This document shows, piece after piece, positions 1 through 10,475 of a stretch of DNA of 64,000 bases (within the stretch, counting starts at the first letter, position 1; every line of letters starts with the position of its first letter). A model generated the notes under the pieces. It was not told where the DNA came from. It did no database searches and saw nothing but the letters and a program-made list of their open reading frames with translations. The stretch is taken from NCBI GenBank assembly GCA_963971575.1, contig OZ020611.1, positions 222,882,260 through 222,946,259 of the forward strand. The letters are read 5' to 3'. The position numbers and the translations under genes are program-made. Origin of the DNA: Liopterus haemorrhoidalis (lineage: Eukaryota > Arthropoda > Insecta > Coleoptera > Dytiscidae).

Positions 1-254
1 AGACGGACAGACGGACAGACGGACAGACGGACAGACGGACAGACGGACAGACGGACAGACGGACAGACGGACAGACGGACAGACGGACAGACGGACAGAC
101 GGACAGACGGACAGACGGACAGATAGAAATCATGCTAAAAATAGTCAAAACGTTATGTAGGGACCTCAATTCGTGGAGATCCATCGAAATCTCGAAATGT
201 CAAAATCAGTATGATCACAATACCTCCCTTATATATGTTGGCGGTCGGTAAAAA
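1..254 (-). mobile_element. HINE-1, 5' part, cut by the window edge
   Basis: Positions 1-121 are a pure 8-bp microsatellite (GACGGACA units, that is (GTCY)n on the other strand). Positions 122-250 are the HINE-1 5' arm ending in GGCGGTCGGTA, with an A-run (T-run on the element strand) to 254. The arm matches the copies at 2948, 30746, 32713 and 53957. The core and 3' end lie outside the window. Confidence 0.8.
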
Positions 255-278
255 TGTCATTTTTTTAATATGTTATAC

Positions 279-516
279 CAGGGGTTGGCAACCTTTTTGT
301 CAATAAGGGCACAATATAAATTCAAATGTTATTGAGGGCGCATAAAAACGTAAAATATGTAAACACTCGTGGTTCGCAAGGTCGTCTAATCTAGCTCTGA
401 TCGCTCAAGTCGAATCACCAATAGATGCGATGTGGGATATTGGGCTCAGTATGTGTGTGTGTCGATAGCGAGGGCGCATAAAAATCTCACTGACGGCGCC
501 ATGTTGCCGACCCCTG
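279..516. mobile_element. hAT-type MITE (238 bp)
   Basis: The left end CAGGGGTTGGCAAC and right end GTTGCCGACCCCTG form imperfect TIRs. They are flanked by an exact 8-bp duplication TGTTATAC (271-278 and 517-524). CAG...CTG ends with an 8-bp target duplication are the hAT signature. There is no coding capacity. Confidence 0.85.
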
Positions 517-839
517 TGTTATACCATATGACATATCGACGACGCATATGCAATATATCCTAAGTGACATAGACATAGTTTGTCAGAAAACAACAAAAAC
601 TGTTTTACTTCCATACCAATTAATTTATTATTTTTATAATATAAACAGAAACTATCCCCATGTTATAGGAACCATTGAAAGTATTAGAATTATGGCATTT
701 AATATAAAACATTTAGAATATTTTTCTGGCTAAGATAACTTGCCACTATTTATTCAGATTTATCAAAAACGTAGTTTATCAATAAATGGCAGTTAGGTGG
801 TATTGCACGCGCGACGTTGATATGTCATAATGAAAAATG

Positions 840-2060
840 ATATTTTAATTATAATGATCATAACCAACAAACCTGAAGTCTGTTTTACAACGTAAGGATT
901 TTTACTTGCCCGACCTTAATATATAAGGGGCAAGTATTGTAATCGCGAAAATTTTCGATGTCGAGATTTTGACTGATGACCACGTTTCATGGTCCAGGGA
1001 ATCCAAAAAACCTATTTTCGAAGTGCCGTCCGTATGTGTGTGTGTCTGTGTGTGTCTGTATGTATACACGATAACTCAAGAACGGTTCAACTTAGAGAAT
1101 TAGTTCTGGTACTAAAAAATTCTCCTATTAAATGGGAAGAACCCTATTGTTTTTTATAAAGATCGGTTGACTAGAAATGGGAGTTTACTCGTGTCGATTT
1201 TAAGATTTTTGCGAATATTTAGCAACAGAAAAATATTTCGAAAAAATTTATTGAACAAAAGTTACTATAAATGCAATAACTAATAACTTTTATTTGAGAC
1301 GTTTTTTGATAAAACGAAAAAATTTTTAAATTTTTTGTAAAATTATTTAAAATTTTTCCGTCTCAATTTTTTCATATTTATATGTAACGTTTCCATGGTC
1401 ATGATAATTAATTCGTAACAAGTAAACCTAGCCTTGAACAAAAATTTGTATAGAACATAATTTGAAGTATTTTTGAAGATTTATCAAAATATTAAAAAAA
1501 AAAAAATATATTTAAATTAATTTTTTTTTTTATTTATTTTTTTTTTTTTGGGAGGGCAAGTCTAGCGGAGGTTTCCCTTCGCCACTGGTTTTAAATGGCA
1601 TTTAAAGTCAGACTACTAACCAAAATAAATCTGATCTGGCTTGTCCTTACAAAAGTGTTCCCAATATATAGCTTGTTTCATCGGTTTAAGCGGAACTGAT
1701 TTTGACAGCCAGTAATTTTTATCGATTAAATGTGGTTTTTTTAACATTTTGTTTAGCAAAAGCCATTTTCAATCATTAAAAAGTGAGCTCGTGACAACAA
1801 AAATCTACATTTCTTTTGATTCTGCTTAAACATTTGGTATAGCATATATGTTTCATTTTATAATACATAACTAAGACGGAAACTTAATTTTTGGCCATTT
1901 CAGAATTAGCACAATTCTGAAATAGCACCTTTCAAAATATTTTACAAAAAAATGGTAAATTTTGAATGAATGTTTTTTATTTTGGATAATTTTCTATGAA
2001 TTGGTTGTTAATTTGAGTGATTCTTGTAATACTTTTATTGAGAAAGTCAGTAATTCACAT
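840..2060. repeat. Unclassified interspersed repeat hosting HINE-3
   Basis: The flanks of the HINE-3 insertion (840-902 and 1593-2060) resemble 37300-37830 and parts of 58180-58440 (shared stretches include CTTACAAAAGTG and TTACAACGTAAGGA-like runs). I found no coding region and no clear termini. Positions 525-840 hold only AT-rich sequence without a recognisable gene. Confidence 0.4.
903..1592 (+). mobile_element. HINE-3, complete copy (690 bp)
   Basis: The 5' end folds: TACTTGCCC, about 16 nt, then GGGCAAGTA. A short GT/GTCY tract lies near 1033-1065. The core from about 1165 to 1420 is nearly the same as the HINE-1 core at 3225-3480. The 3' end (1551-1592) has the inverted motif GGGCAAGT, a stem GCGGAGG...CCCTTCGC, then CACTGGTTTT. 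The insertion sits in a T-run; the related repeat at 37448-37475 gives an approximate empty site. Confidence 0.75.
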
Positions 2061-2105
2061 AAAAGCGTTAAGCTTAATTTATAATAAATCCATACTCCAC
2101 TTCCC

Positions 2106-2240
2106 TATGATGAGAGACTTCGAAGACTTAATTTGCCCAAACTGGAAAACCGCAGAAGTCGTGGTGATCTTATAACTACCTACCGTGTACTCCATCGGAA
2201 TTTTGATGCTGATCTTACTGGTTTGTTTGTACTGTATGGC
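2106..2240 (+). pseudogene. LINE reverse transcriptase C-terminal fragment
   Basis: The plus frame reads DERLRRLNLPKLENRRSRGD followed by LITTYRVL. This matches the conserved segment just after the RT domain of CR1/L2-like and Jockey-like LINEs (RL..L.LP.LE.RR.RGDLI.TY). About 45 codons remain and no start or stop belongs to it. It is a short non-functional remnant. Confidence 0.7.
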
Positions 2241-2947
2241 ATAAGTTTAAAGATGTATGAATGGAGTATATTCTTTGTTTATTATAAACAGATGTTCATA
2301 CTATAAGCAGAACAGAGATATGCCATCCATTCACCTTATGCATATGCGATGCGGTTATGATATGGACCTATTATAAGCAAAGCTCTAAAGCGCACCATAA
2401 GGCAGCTTTATCCGGAGCTTTACAGTATTTTAACTACAATAAACCTGCGCTGTTTGTATTGTTGTTTTATATACGAAAACTAATAATTTATAATAAAAGA
2501 AATCTTAACTAATTGCTGTTGGTAAAAAAATCTGTATTATTTGAAATTGATAGTGAACAGGTTTTGGTTGTAAGTTGGTTGTTCGGTTGCCTCCTTATAA
2601 GCAGAAACAGTGGAGTGGTCGTCAGTCCGAGAACCAGCCGGGTCGGACAGCTGAACACAGAACGTGCACTTCATAAAACAGAATTACAAATTACAATTAA
2701 AAAACTACTGCTGTAAACAAGCCGGGACTGGCGCTAGCATCTTACCAGGGCCGGAGGAAATCGAAATTCGATCAAGATTTCTAATTAAGAAACTGTAAAT
2801 TCTTAAAAAATAATGTTTTTCGCGAATTTTAACGAAAGAGGATGTCGCAACGTAATATAAAAATAAACGATAGGTTACACCAATAGTTCTCATTTCCCAG
2901 AATTCATCGATTGACTAATTGATTGCATCGGAAATAAATTAAATTAT
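2241..2947. other. No gene recognised
   Basis: AT-rich sequence. TATAAGCA-type words recur at 2303, 2370 and 2597, and the CCAGGGCCGG stretch near 2747 resembles a hAT terminus but has no partner. Nothing here supports a gene. Confidence 0.4.
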
Positions 2948-4162
2948 TACCGACCGCCAACATAATATAAGGGAGGTATTGTGATCATACCAATTTTGAC
3001 GTTTCGAGATTTCGATGGATCTCCACGAATTGAGGTCCCTACATAACGTTTTGACTATTTTTAGCATGATGTCTGTCGGTCTGTCTGTCCGTCCGTCTGT
3101 CTGTCTGTCCGTCTGTCCGTCTGTCTGTGTACACGGGCCGAGCAAATTCGGCTGAAAGGATTTTTATGAAACTTCATATTTAAGCTTCTGCCATCAATGG
3201 CACGAATTGATCAACTTTTGGTAAAAATCGGTTGACTAAAAATGGGAGTTTACTCGTGTCGATTTTAAGATTTTTGCGAATATTTCACAACAGAAAAATA
3301 TCTCGAAAAAATTTATTAAACAAAAGTTGCTATAAAAGCAATAACTAATAACTTTTATTTGAGACTTTTTTGATAAAACGAAAAATTTCGAATAATATCT
3401 GTAAAATTTTTCGAAATTTTTTCCAAGTCTCAATTTTTTCATATTTATATGTAACGTTTCCATGGCCATAAATAATATCTCTGTTAGAAAATATTATAGA
3501 CCGGGAGCTCAAGACATTTTTGGTCTCCGATTTCATACAGCATGCCTTTTGGAGGAGAGAATATTTACCCTGTGACAACAAAAAAGGGATGGTACTAAAC
3601 CCCTGCACGCTTTCCGGTCATAGGGAAAATTGCATTTCCACTTGCACAAAATTTTTGTGTTTTTCTCTGATTTAATATTGCTTGCTCTTTTGTCAAAAGA
3701 AAGTTATAACAAATTTAAAGTTTTTTAATTATAGGCATGCTGTATGAAAACGCGAAAAATCATATTTTTTTATTACAAGATCACATGACCGTTTGAACAC
3801 TTTGGGACCCTCCGAATCGCATGCATATATTTAAAAGACTTTAAATTTGTTATAACTTTCTTTTGACAAAAGGGCAAGCAATATTAAATCAGAGAAAAGC
3901 GCAAAAATTTTGTGTTTAAGTGGAAATGCAATTTTCCCTATGACCGGAAAGCGTGCAGGGGTTTAGTACCATCCCTTTTTTGTTGTCACAGGGTAAATAT
4001 TCTCTCCTCCAAAAGGCATGCTGTATGAAATCGGAGACCAAAAACTGTCATGAGCTCCCGGTCTATTAGGTCAAGTTATTTCTACTCTGCTGCTAGAATG
4101 TAATTTATATAAGTACTTTATGATGGCGGTCGGTTCTGTGGTGGCCACAGCTGATTTTTTTT
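2948..4162 (+). mobile_element. HINE-1 with foldback insertion
   Basis: The 5' end ACCGACCGCCAACATA starts at 2949. A short (GTCY)n tract lies at 3075-3130 and the core at 3160-3496. The 3' end at 4129-4162 is GGCGGTCGGT, the stem CTGTGG...CCACAG, CTGA and a T-run. The core is split by the foldback element 3497-4065; removing that restores the colinear sequence seen in the 30746 copy. Confidence 0.85.
3497..4065. mobile_element. Foldback MITE with ~235-bp arms, TTA target duplication
   Basis: It starts TAGACCGGGAGCTC and ends GAGCTCCCGGTCTA. The two arms, about 3497-3735 and 3830-4065, are over 90% inverted copies around a loop of about 100 bp. It is flanked by TTA (3494-3496 and 4066-4068). 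A 3-bp duplication points to a PIF/Harbinger-like origin. It encodes nothing. Confidence 0.85.
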
Positions 4163-4568
4163 ATATAGCTCGATAAATGAAAAGTATTGAAACAAAGATT
4201 AACGGATAAAAATTAATTTTTAAAATTTATGAAAAATCACCCATTTCCCAATAGGTTGAGGGTATGAGGGTTGTTTAAAAATCTAAGAAAATCACAGGTT
4301 TGCAAATTGATGTGAAACAGTTTTTTTTTTCGGATTATTTTTTCGAATCTCATCGGTCATCAAATAATTTGTATTCTAAAAATTATTTATTTGTCTCAAA
4401 TTGAATAACAATAAATTAAATAATTGAATAATAAAAATTATTTTTCATATTTTATATACTTTTTTTTGGCGATATTTACTAAAAATCTGTTTTTCACTTA
4501 CTAATGGCCGGTTGCTAAAGTAAGAATTATCATATAATAACTCAAGTTAAAATAACTCAAGTGAAAAT
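4163..4568. other. No gene recognised
   Basis: AT-rich sequence between two elements with no ORF of note. Its last part carries ACTCAAGT-type words near the following transposon. Confidence 0.4.
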
Positions 4569-5951
4569 CATATGTTTTTGTATGTTCACTGCAAATCTCA
4601 AGTGAGTACTAGTACTCATTTAAAGTGCGTACATTGCTTGTCCTCGTTTTTACTCACGTACAAGTGAGTACTTTTGTACGTACTTTAAATGAGTACTAGT
4701 ACTCACTTAAAGTGAGTACTAGTACGCGTTTTAAATGGGTAGTGGAAAGGAAGAGAGGGTAGTAATATGCACTTATAGTGCGTACATAGGTATAAAACTC
4801 TTTTCTTGAGTGACGTCACAATAAAGCTTTAAAATTCAGGAAAAGTAAAAATGTTGATTGAACATCAGAAAAATAGTTTTTAAATTATTATAATCAATAA
4901 TTTATACACTTTTTTGCCAACTTTCAATGCAATCCTTTTCCAGAATTTATGAAGCTTCATATTTTTCTGTAAATAATAAAATGCGATTATTATTATTTCT
5001 TGAATATATTTATTTAAAAAATTTTCAAACCTTTCAGATATTACAACTAAAATAATCATAATGATTAAGTATAAGTATGAACTTAGATATCATCTAAAAT
5101 TCAATAAATTATTCTAAACAATTTCTACGAATAATAGAAGATAAAAATTATGATTTTCTCCTTAGTTACATTTTGAAACGTATTATTTTAGTATCTAAAA
5201 TATAATGTAATTGTCTCGGTAATTATGTCGTATAATAGAATCAATGTTAAATCTTTAAACATATCTAGAAGGTACCTGAATTAATCTGAGCGCATTTATT
5301 CCTAAAATAATGCAATCATCACATGTGCTATTATTATATCGCATTTAAATTAAAACTGCATATTTGTATAACTAACTTTGAGGCTTCCGAACATTCTTAA
5401 ACAAAAACTATGCAAAAATAAATTCTGGCTTCAGCAGCCTCTCAATGCTACATTTCACTTTATTATTATTATTTTTCACTTTTACTTAACTTTAAATTCA
5501 CTTATTAATCAGCATTTACTTTGGCACTTTTTTTTTAAATTTTTAATTGTCTAATGAACGTTAATATTGTACTATTATTTGGTTGTTTAGTTTTAAAGAG
5601 CTTATATGACAGGAATTTTAATATGTTAGGTTAGGTTACTCACATATAACGCGTATTAAAAGTACGCATTTAAAATGAGTATTAGTACTCACATATAACG
5701 CGTAGTTTTAGTTCCGCTTTAGAAGTGAGTACTTGTACTCGTTTTACGTGAGTATTTTGAAGTACTCATTTATAACGAGTACTAGTACTCACTTCAAGTG
5801 CGTACACTTATCTCCTTCTTCAAAGTGAGTACAAGTACGCACTTTAAATGAGTAATATAAAAAGTACTCATCGGTCAACAGTAATGAGTAATAGTACTCC
5901 TTTACTATTACTCACTAAGATTTGCAGTGTTGTAGCATACAAAAACAAATG
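4569..5951. mobile_element. Non-autonomous DNA element with palindromic subterminal arrays
   Basis: The inner TIRs are CACTGCAAATCT (4587) and its inverse ending at 5929. The match continues outward through TGTTTTTGTATG and CATACAAAAACA. Within about 150 bp of the left end and 260 bp of the right end there are many copies of AGTGAGTAC, AAGTGCGTAC and the palindrome GAGTACTAGTACTC. Such arrays are typical transposase-binding regions in CACTA-, Chapaev- or hAT-like elements. The interior (4750-5630) is AT-rich and non-coding. I could not identify a target duplication, so the superfamily is open. Confidence 0.65.
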
Positions 5952-5979
5952 TTCCTCCAATATATTAATTTGTGCTATA

Positions 5980-6374
5980 CTCTATCTCAGAAAGACTGAT
6001 AGTAATAAAATTTATTATTTGTAAAAAGTTATTGTTTTTTCACACAGAAGCGACAAAACAAAAGCGACAAAATATGAATAGTTCGAAACGAAATATTGTT
6101 AAAAACAACCAAGTGTGCCGCACATATTATATGGGATACGAACTAGGGTTAAACACAATAGACCATAAATATTTGACCCTAAAATTTGTGGAAAAATATG
6201 GTCACAGGGGTGTGATTAATGATATGATAAATATGGTCACAGGCGTGCTTTTAATAAAATGATAAATAGTAATATAGAAATACACAAAACCAATTTAAAC
6301 GTGTTTAAAATGTGCACGCCACTGGTAACTGCCTGACAAAATGTTTTATTACTATCAGTCTTTCTGAAATAGAG
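5980..6374. mobile_element. TIR element with TA target site (395 bp)
   Basis: The left end CTCTATCTCAGAAAGACTGA and the right end TCAGTCTTTCTGAAATAGAG are inverted over about 33 bp and flanked by TA on both sides, as for Tc1/mariner-type MITEs. The ORF across 5972-6262 runs through the TIR and resembles no transposase I know. Confidence 0.65.
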
Positions 6375-6450
6375 TATAAATAAGAAAATATCCCCTGGGT
6401 CCCTGGCAGGCGCCAGGTCCGACTAAGTCCGCCACTTAGGGTTTTGTAGG

Positions 6451-6661
6451 CAGGGCCACCGCCAGCATACTCGCTGCCCGGGTGCGAACAACATATTGCC
6501 GCCGTTAAAAAAAGGGCGGGAGAATTTTGAAAGATGGAAGCGGGACAGGGCCGCATGTGGCCCACCTTCATCTCTTAAAAATGTAAAATACACTGCACAT
6601 TCACTGGACATACTACCGAACGTTTCATGCACTGATCTTTTTGTAGTTGCGGCGGCCCCTG
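6451..6661. mobile_element. hAT-type MITE in the HINE-2 5' end (211 bp)
   Basis: It starts CAGGGCCACCGCC and ends GGCGGCCCCTG. The flanks TTTGTAGG (6443-6450) and TTTATAGG (6662-6669) match at 7 of 8 positions. Removing it restores the conserved HINE-2 start AGGGTTTTGTAGGTATGACC, which serves as an empty site. Confidence 0.8.
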
Positions 6662-6815
6662 TTTATAGGTATGACCTCCAAAAAAACCCTTATAACGTCA
6701 TTCATGGGTCTGCGTGTACGTTATAAATTGTAGTCAAACGGCTAAACATTATGATACTGAACGAAAGTTGAAATTTGGCATGCTTTGACCCACATATAGG
6801 AAATATAAAAGAATT

Positions 6816-6865
<50 letters not shown>

Positions 6866-6998
6866 AAATTTAGCATGCTTGTAAAACTCTTTATATATCC
6901 CAGATACAGGAAAAATATACCTACTGAGTTCAAAATAATACAGCGCGGAATAAATATAACAAATATGTATTTAATGGAAAATATATATATATATATAA

Positions 6999-9900
6999 TA
7001 AACAATGAAATTATTTTGAATTAACAAATATATAATTTTAATAATGAAAATTTGATATCAAAAATACAACCTCCCTGGGAATCGAACCCGCATCCTAGAG
7101 ATTACGCGTCTCAGTCCCCTGCCACAGGGCCATGGAGGCATGAGAATTGCATTTTGATATCAGTGGACAAGTCGTGACTTCAATTACACATAATTCATGT
7201 ACGAAAGAGAAGCTGATTTTTCTATCGAAAAACACATTTACCACTAATGTCTCAGTCAGTGCGTACACCACCCAAATATATAATAAACAATGAAATTATT
7301 TTGAATTAACAAATATATAATTTTAATAATGAAAATTTGATATCAAAAATACAACCTCCCTGGGAATCGAACCCGCATCCTAGAGATTACGCGTCTCAGT
7401 CCCCTGCCACAGGGCCATGGAGGCATGAGAATTGCATTTTGATATCAGTGGACAAGTCGTGACTTCAATTACACATAATTCATGTACGAAAGAGAAGCTG
7501 ATTTTTCTATCGAAAAACACATTTACCACTAATGTCTCAGTCAGTGCGTACACCACCCAAATATATAATAAACAATGAAATTATTTTGAATTAACAAATA
7601 TATAATTTTAATAATGAAAATTTGATATCAAAAATACAACCTCCCTGGGAATCGAACCCGCATCCTAGAGATTACGCGTCTCAGTCCCCTGCCACAGGGC
7701 CATGGAGGCATGAGAATTGCATTTTGATATCAGTGGACAAGTCGTGACTTCAATTACACATAATTCATGTACGAAAGAGAAGCTGATTTTTCTATCGAAA
7801 AACACATTTACCACTAATGTCTCAGTCAGTGCGTACACCACCCAAATATATAATAAACAATGAAATTATTTTGAATTAACAAATATATAATTTTAATAAT
7901 GAAAATTTGATATCAAAAATACAACCTCCCTGGGAATCGAACCCGCATCCTAGAGATTACGCGTCTCAGTCCCCTGCCACAGGGCCATGGAGGCATGAGA
8001 ATTGCATTTTGATATCAGTGGACAAGTCGTGACTTCAATTACACATAATTCATGTACGAAAGAGAAGCTGATTTTTCTATCGAAAAACACATTTACCACT
8101 AATGTCTCAGTCAGTGCGTACACCACCCAAATATATAATAAACAATGAAATTATTTTGAATTAACAAATATATAATTTTAATAATGAAAATTTGATATCA
8201 AAAATACAACCTCCCTGGGAATCGAACCCGCATCCTAGAGATTACGCGTCTCAGTCCCCTGCCACAGGGCCATGGAGGCATGAGAATTGCATTTTGATAT
8301 CAGTGGACAAGTCGTGACTTCAATTACACATAATTCATGTACGAAAGAGAAGCTGATTTTTCTATCGAAAAACACATTTACCACTAATGTCTCAGTCAGT
8401 GCGTACACCACCCAAATATATAATAAACAATGAAATTATTTTGAATTAACAAATATATAATTTTAATAATGAAAATTTGATATCAAAAATACAACCTCCC
8501 TGGGAATCGAACCCGCATCCTAGAGATTACGCGTCTCAGTCCCCTGCCACAGGGCCATGGAGGCATGAGAATTGCATTTTGATATCAGTGGACAAGTCGT
8601 GACTTCAATTACACATAATTCATGTACGAAAGAGAAGCTGATTTTTCTATCGAAAAACACATTTACCACTAATGTCTCAGTCAGTGCGTACACCACCCAA
8701 ATATATAATAAACAATGAAATTATTTTGAATTAACAAATATATAATTTTAATAATGAAAATTTGATATCAAAAATACAACCTCCCTGGGAATCGAACCCG
8801 CATCCTAGAGATTACGCGTCTCAGTCCCCTGCCACAGGGCCATGGAGGCATGAGAATTGCATTTTGATATCAGTGGACAAGTCGTGACTTCAATTACACA
8901 TAATTCATGTACGAAAGAGAAGCTGATTTTTCTATCGAAAAACACATTTACCACTAATGTCTCAGTCAGTGCGTACACCACCCAAATATATAATAAACAA
9001 TGAAATTATTTTGAATTAACAAATATATAATTTTAATAATGAAAATTTGATATCAAAAATACAACCTCCCTGGGAATCGAACCCGCATCCTAGAGATTAC
9101 GCGTCTCAGTCCCCTGCCACAGGGCCATGGAGGCATGAGAATTGCATTTTGATATCAGTGGACAAGTCGTGACTTCAATTACACATAATTCATGTACGAA
9201 AGAGAAGCTGATTTTTCTATCGAAAAACACATTTACCACTAATGTCTCAGTCAGTGCGTACACCACCCAAATATATAATAAACAATGAAATTATTTTGAA
9301 TTAACAAATATATAATTTTAATAATGAAAATTTGATATCAAAAATACAACCTCCCTGGGAATCGAACCCGCATCCTAGAGATTACGCGTCTCAGTCCCCT
9401 GCCACAGGGCCATGGAGGCATGAGAATTGCATTTTGATATCAGTGGACAAGTCGTGACTTCAATTACACATAATTCATGTACGAAAGAGAAGCTGATTTT
9501 TCTATCGAAAAACACATTTACCACTAATGTCTCAGTCAGTGCGTACACCACCCAAATATATAATAAACAATGAAATTATTTTGAATTAACAAATATATAA
9601 TTTTAATAATGAAAATTTGATATCAAAAATACAACCTCCCTGGGAATCGAACCCGCATCCTAGAGATTACGCGTCTCAGTCCCCTGCCACAGGGCCATGG
9701 AGGCATGAGAATTGCATTTTGATATCAGTGGACAAGTCGTGACTTCAATTACACATAATTCATGTACGAAAGAGAAGCTGATTTTTCTATCGAAAAACAC
9801 ATTTACCACTAATGTCTCAGTCAGTGCGTACACCACCCAAATATATAATAAACAATGAAATTATTTTGAATTAACAAATATATAATTTTAATAATGAAAA

Positions 9901-10475
9901 TTTGATATCAAAAATACAACCTCCCTGGGAATCGAACCCGCATCCTAGAGATTACGCGTCTCAGTCCCCTGCCACAGGGCCATGGAGGCATGAGAATTGC
10001 ATTTTGATATCAGTGGACAAGTCGTGACTTCAATTACACATAATTCATGTACGAAAGAGAAGCTGATTTTTCTATCGAAAAACACATTTACCACTAATGT
10101 CTCAGTTTTTTTTATATATAATAAACAATGAAATTATTTTGAATTAACAAATATATAATTTTAATAATGAAAATTTGATATCAAAAATACAACCTCCCTG
10201 GGAATCGAACCCGCATCCTAGAGATTACGCGTCTCAGTCCCCTGCCACAGGGCCATGGAGGCATGAGAATTGCATTTTGATATCAGTGGACAAGTCGTGA
10301 CTTCAATTACACATAATTCATGTACGAAAGAGAAGCTGATTTTTCTATCGAAAAACACATTTACCACTAATGTCTCAGTTTTTTTTTTTTATATATAATA
10401 AACAATGAAATTATTTTGAATTAACAAATATATAATTTTAATAATGAAAATTTGATATCAAAAATACAACCTCCT
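6999..10475 (-). repeat. 285-bp satellite array, left arm (12 units plus a partial)
   Basis: The word CTCCCTGGGA recurs at 7071, 7356, 7641 and every 285 bp to 9921, then at 10194. The units look identical by eye. Each carries a 72-nt tRNA-like sequence on the minus strand. The last two junctions (near 10107 and 10378) replace about 25 bp by a T-run. The array stops inside a unit at 10474, where the orientation flips. A TA repeat (6983-6998) borders it on the left. Confidence 0.95.
7068..7139 (-). tRNA. tRNA-like sequence, first of 12 in the left arm (degenerate)
   Basis: On the minus strand GCCTCCA can pair with GGGAGGT as an acceptor stem. TGGCCCTGTGG resembles an A box and GGGTTCGATTCCC fits a B box. 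The anticodon arm GAGA-CGCGTAA-TCTC would place CGT as anticodon, but base 33 is G instead of T and the T stem is short and mismatched. It reads as a tRNA-derived or pseudo-tRNA unit. Copies recur every 285 bp to 10194. Confidence 0.45.

Noticed and set aside
5972..6262. 96-codon ORF as a host gene
   Set aside because: It starts in the TIR of the 395-bp element and shows no domain.
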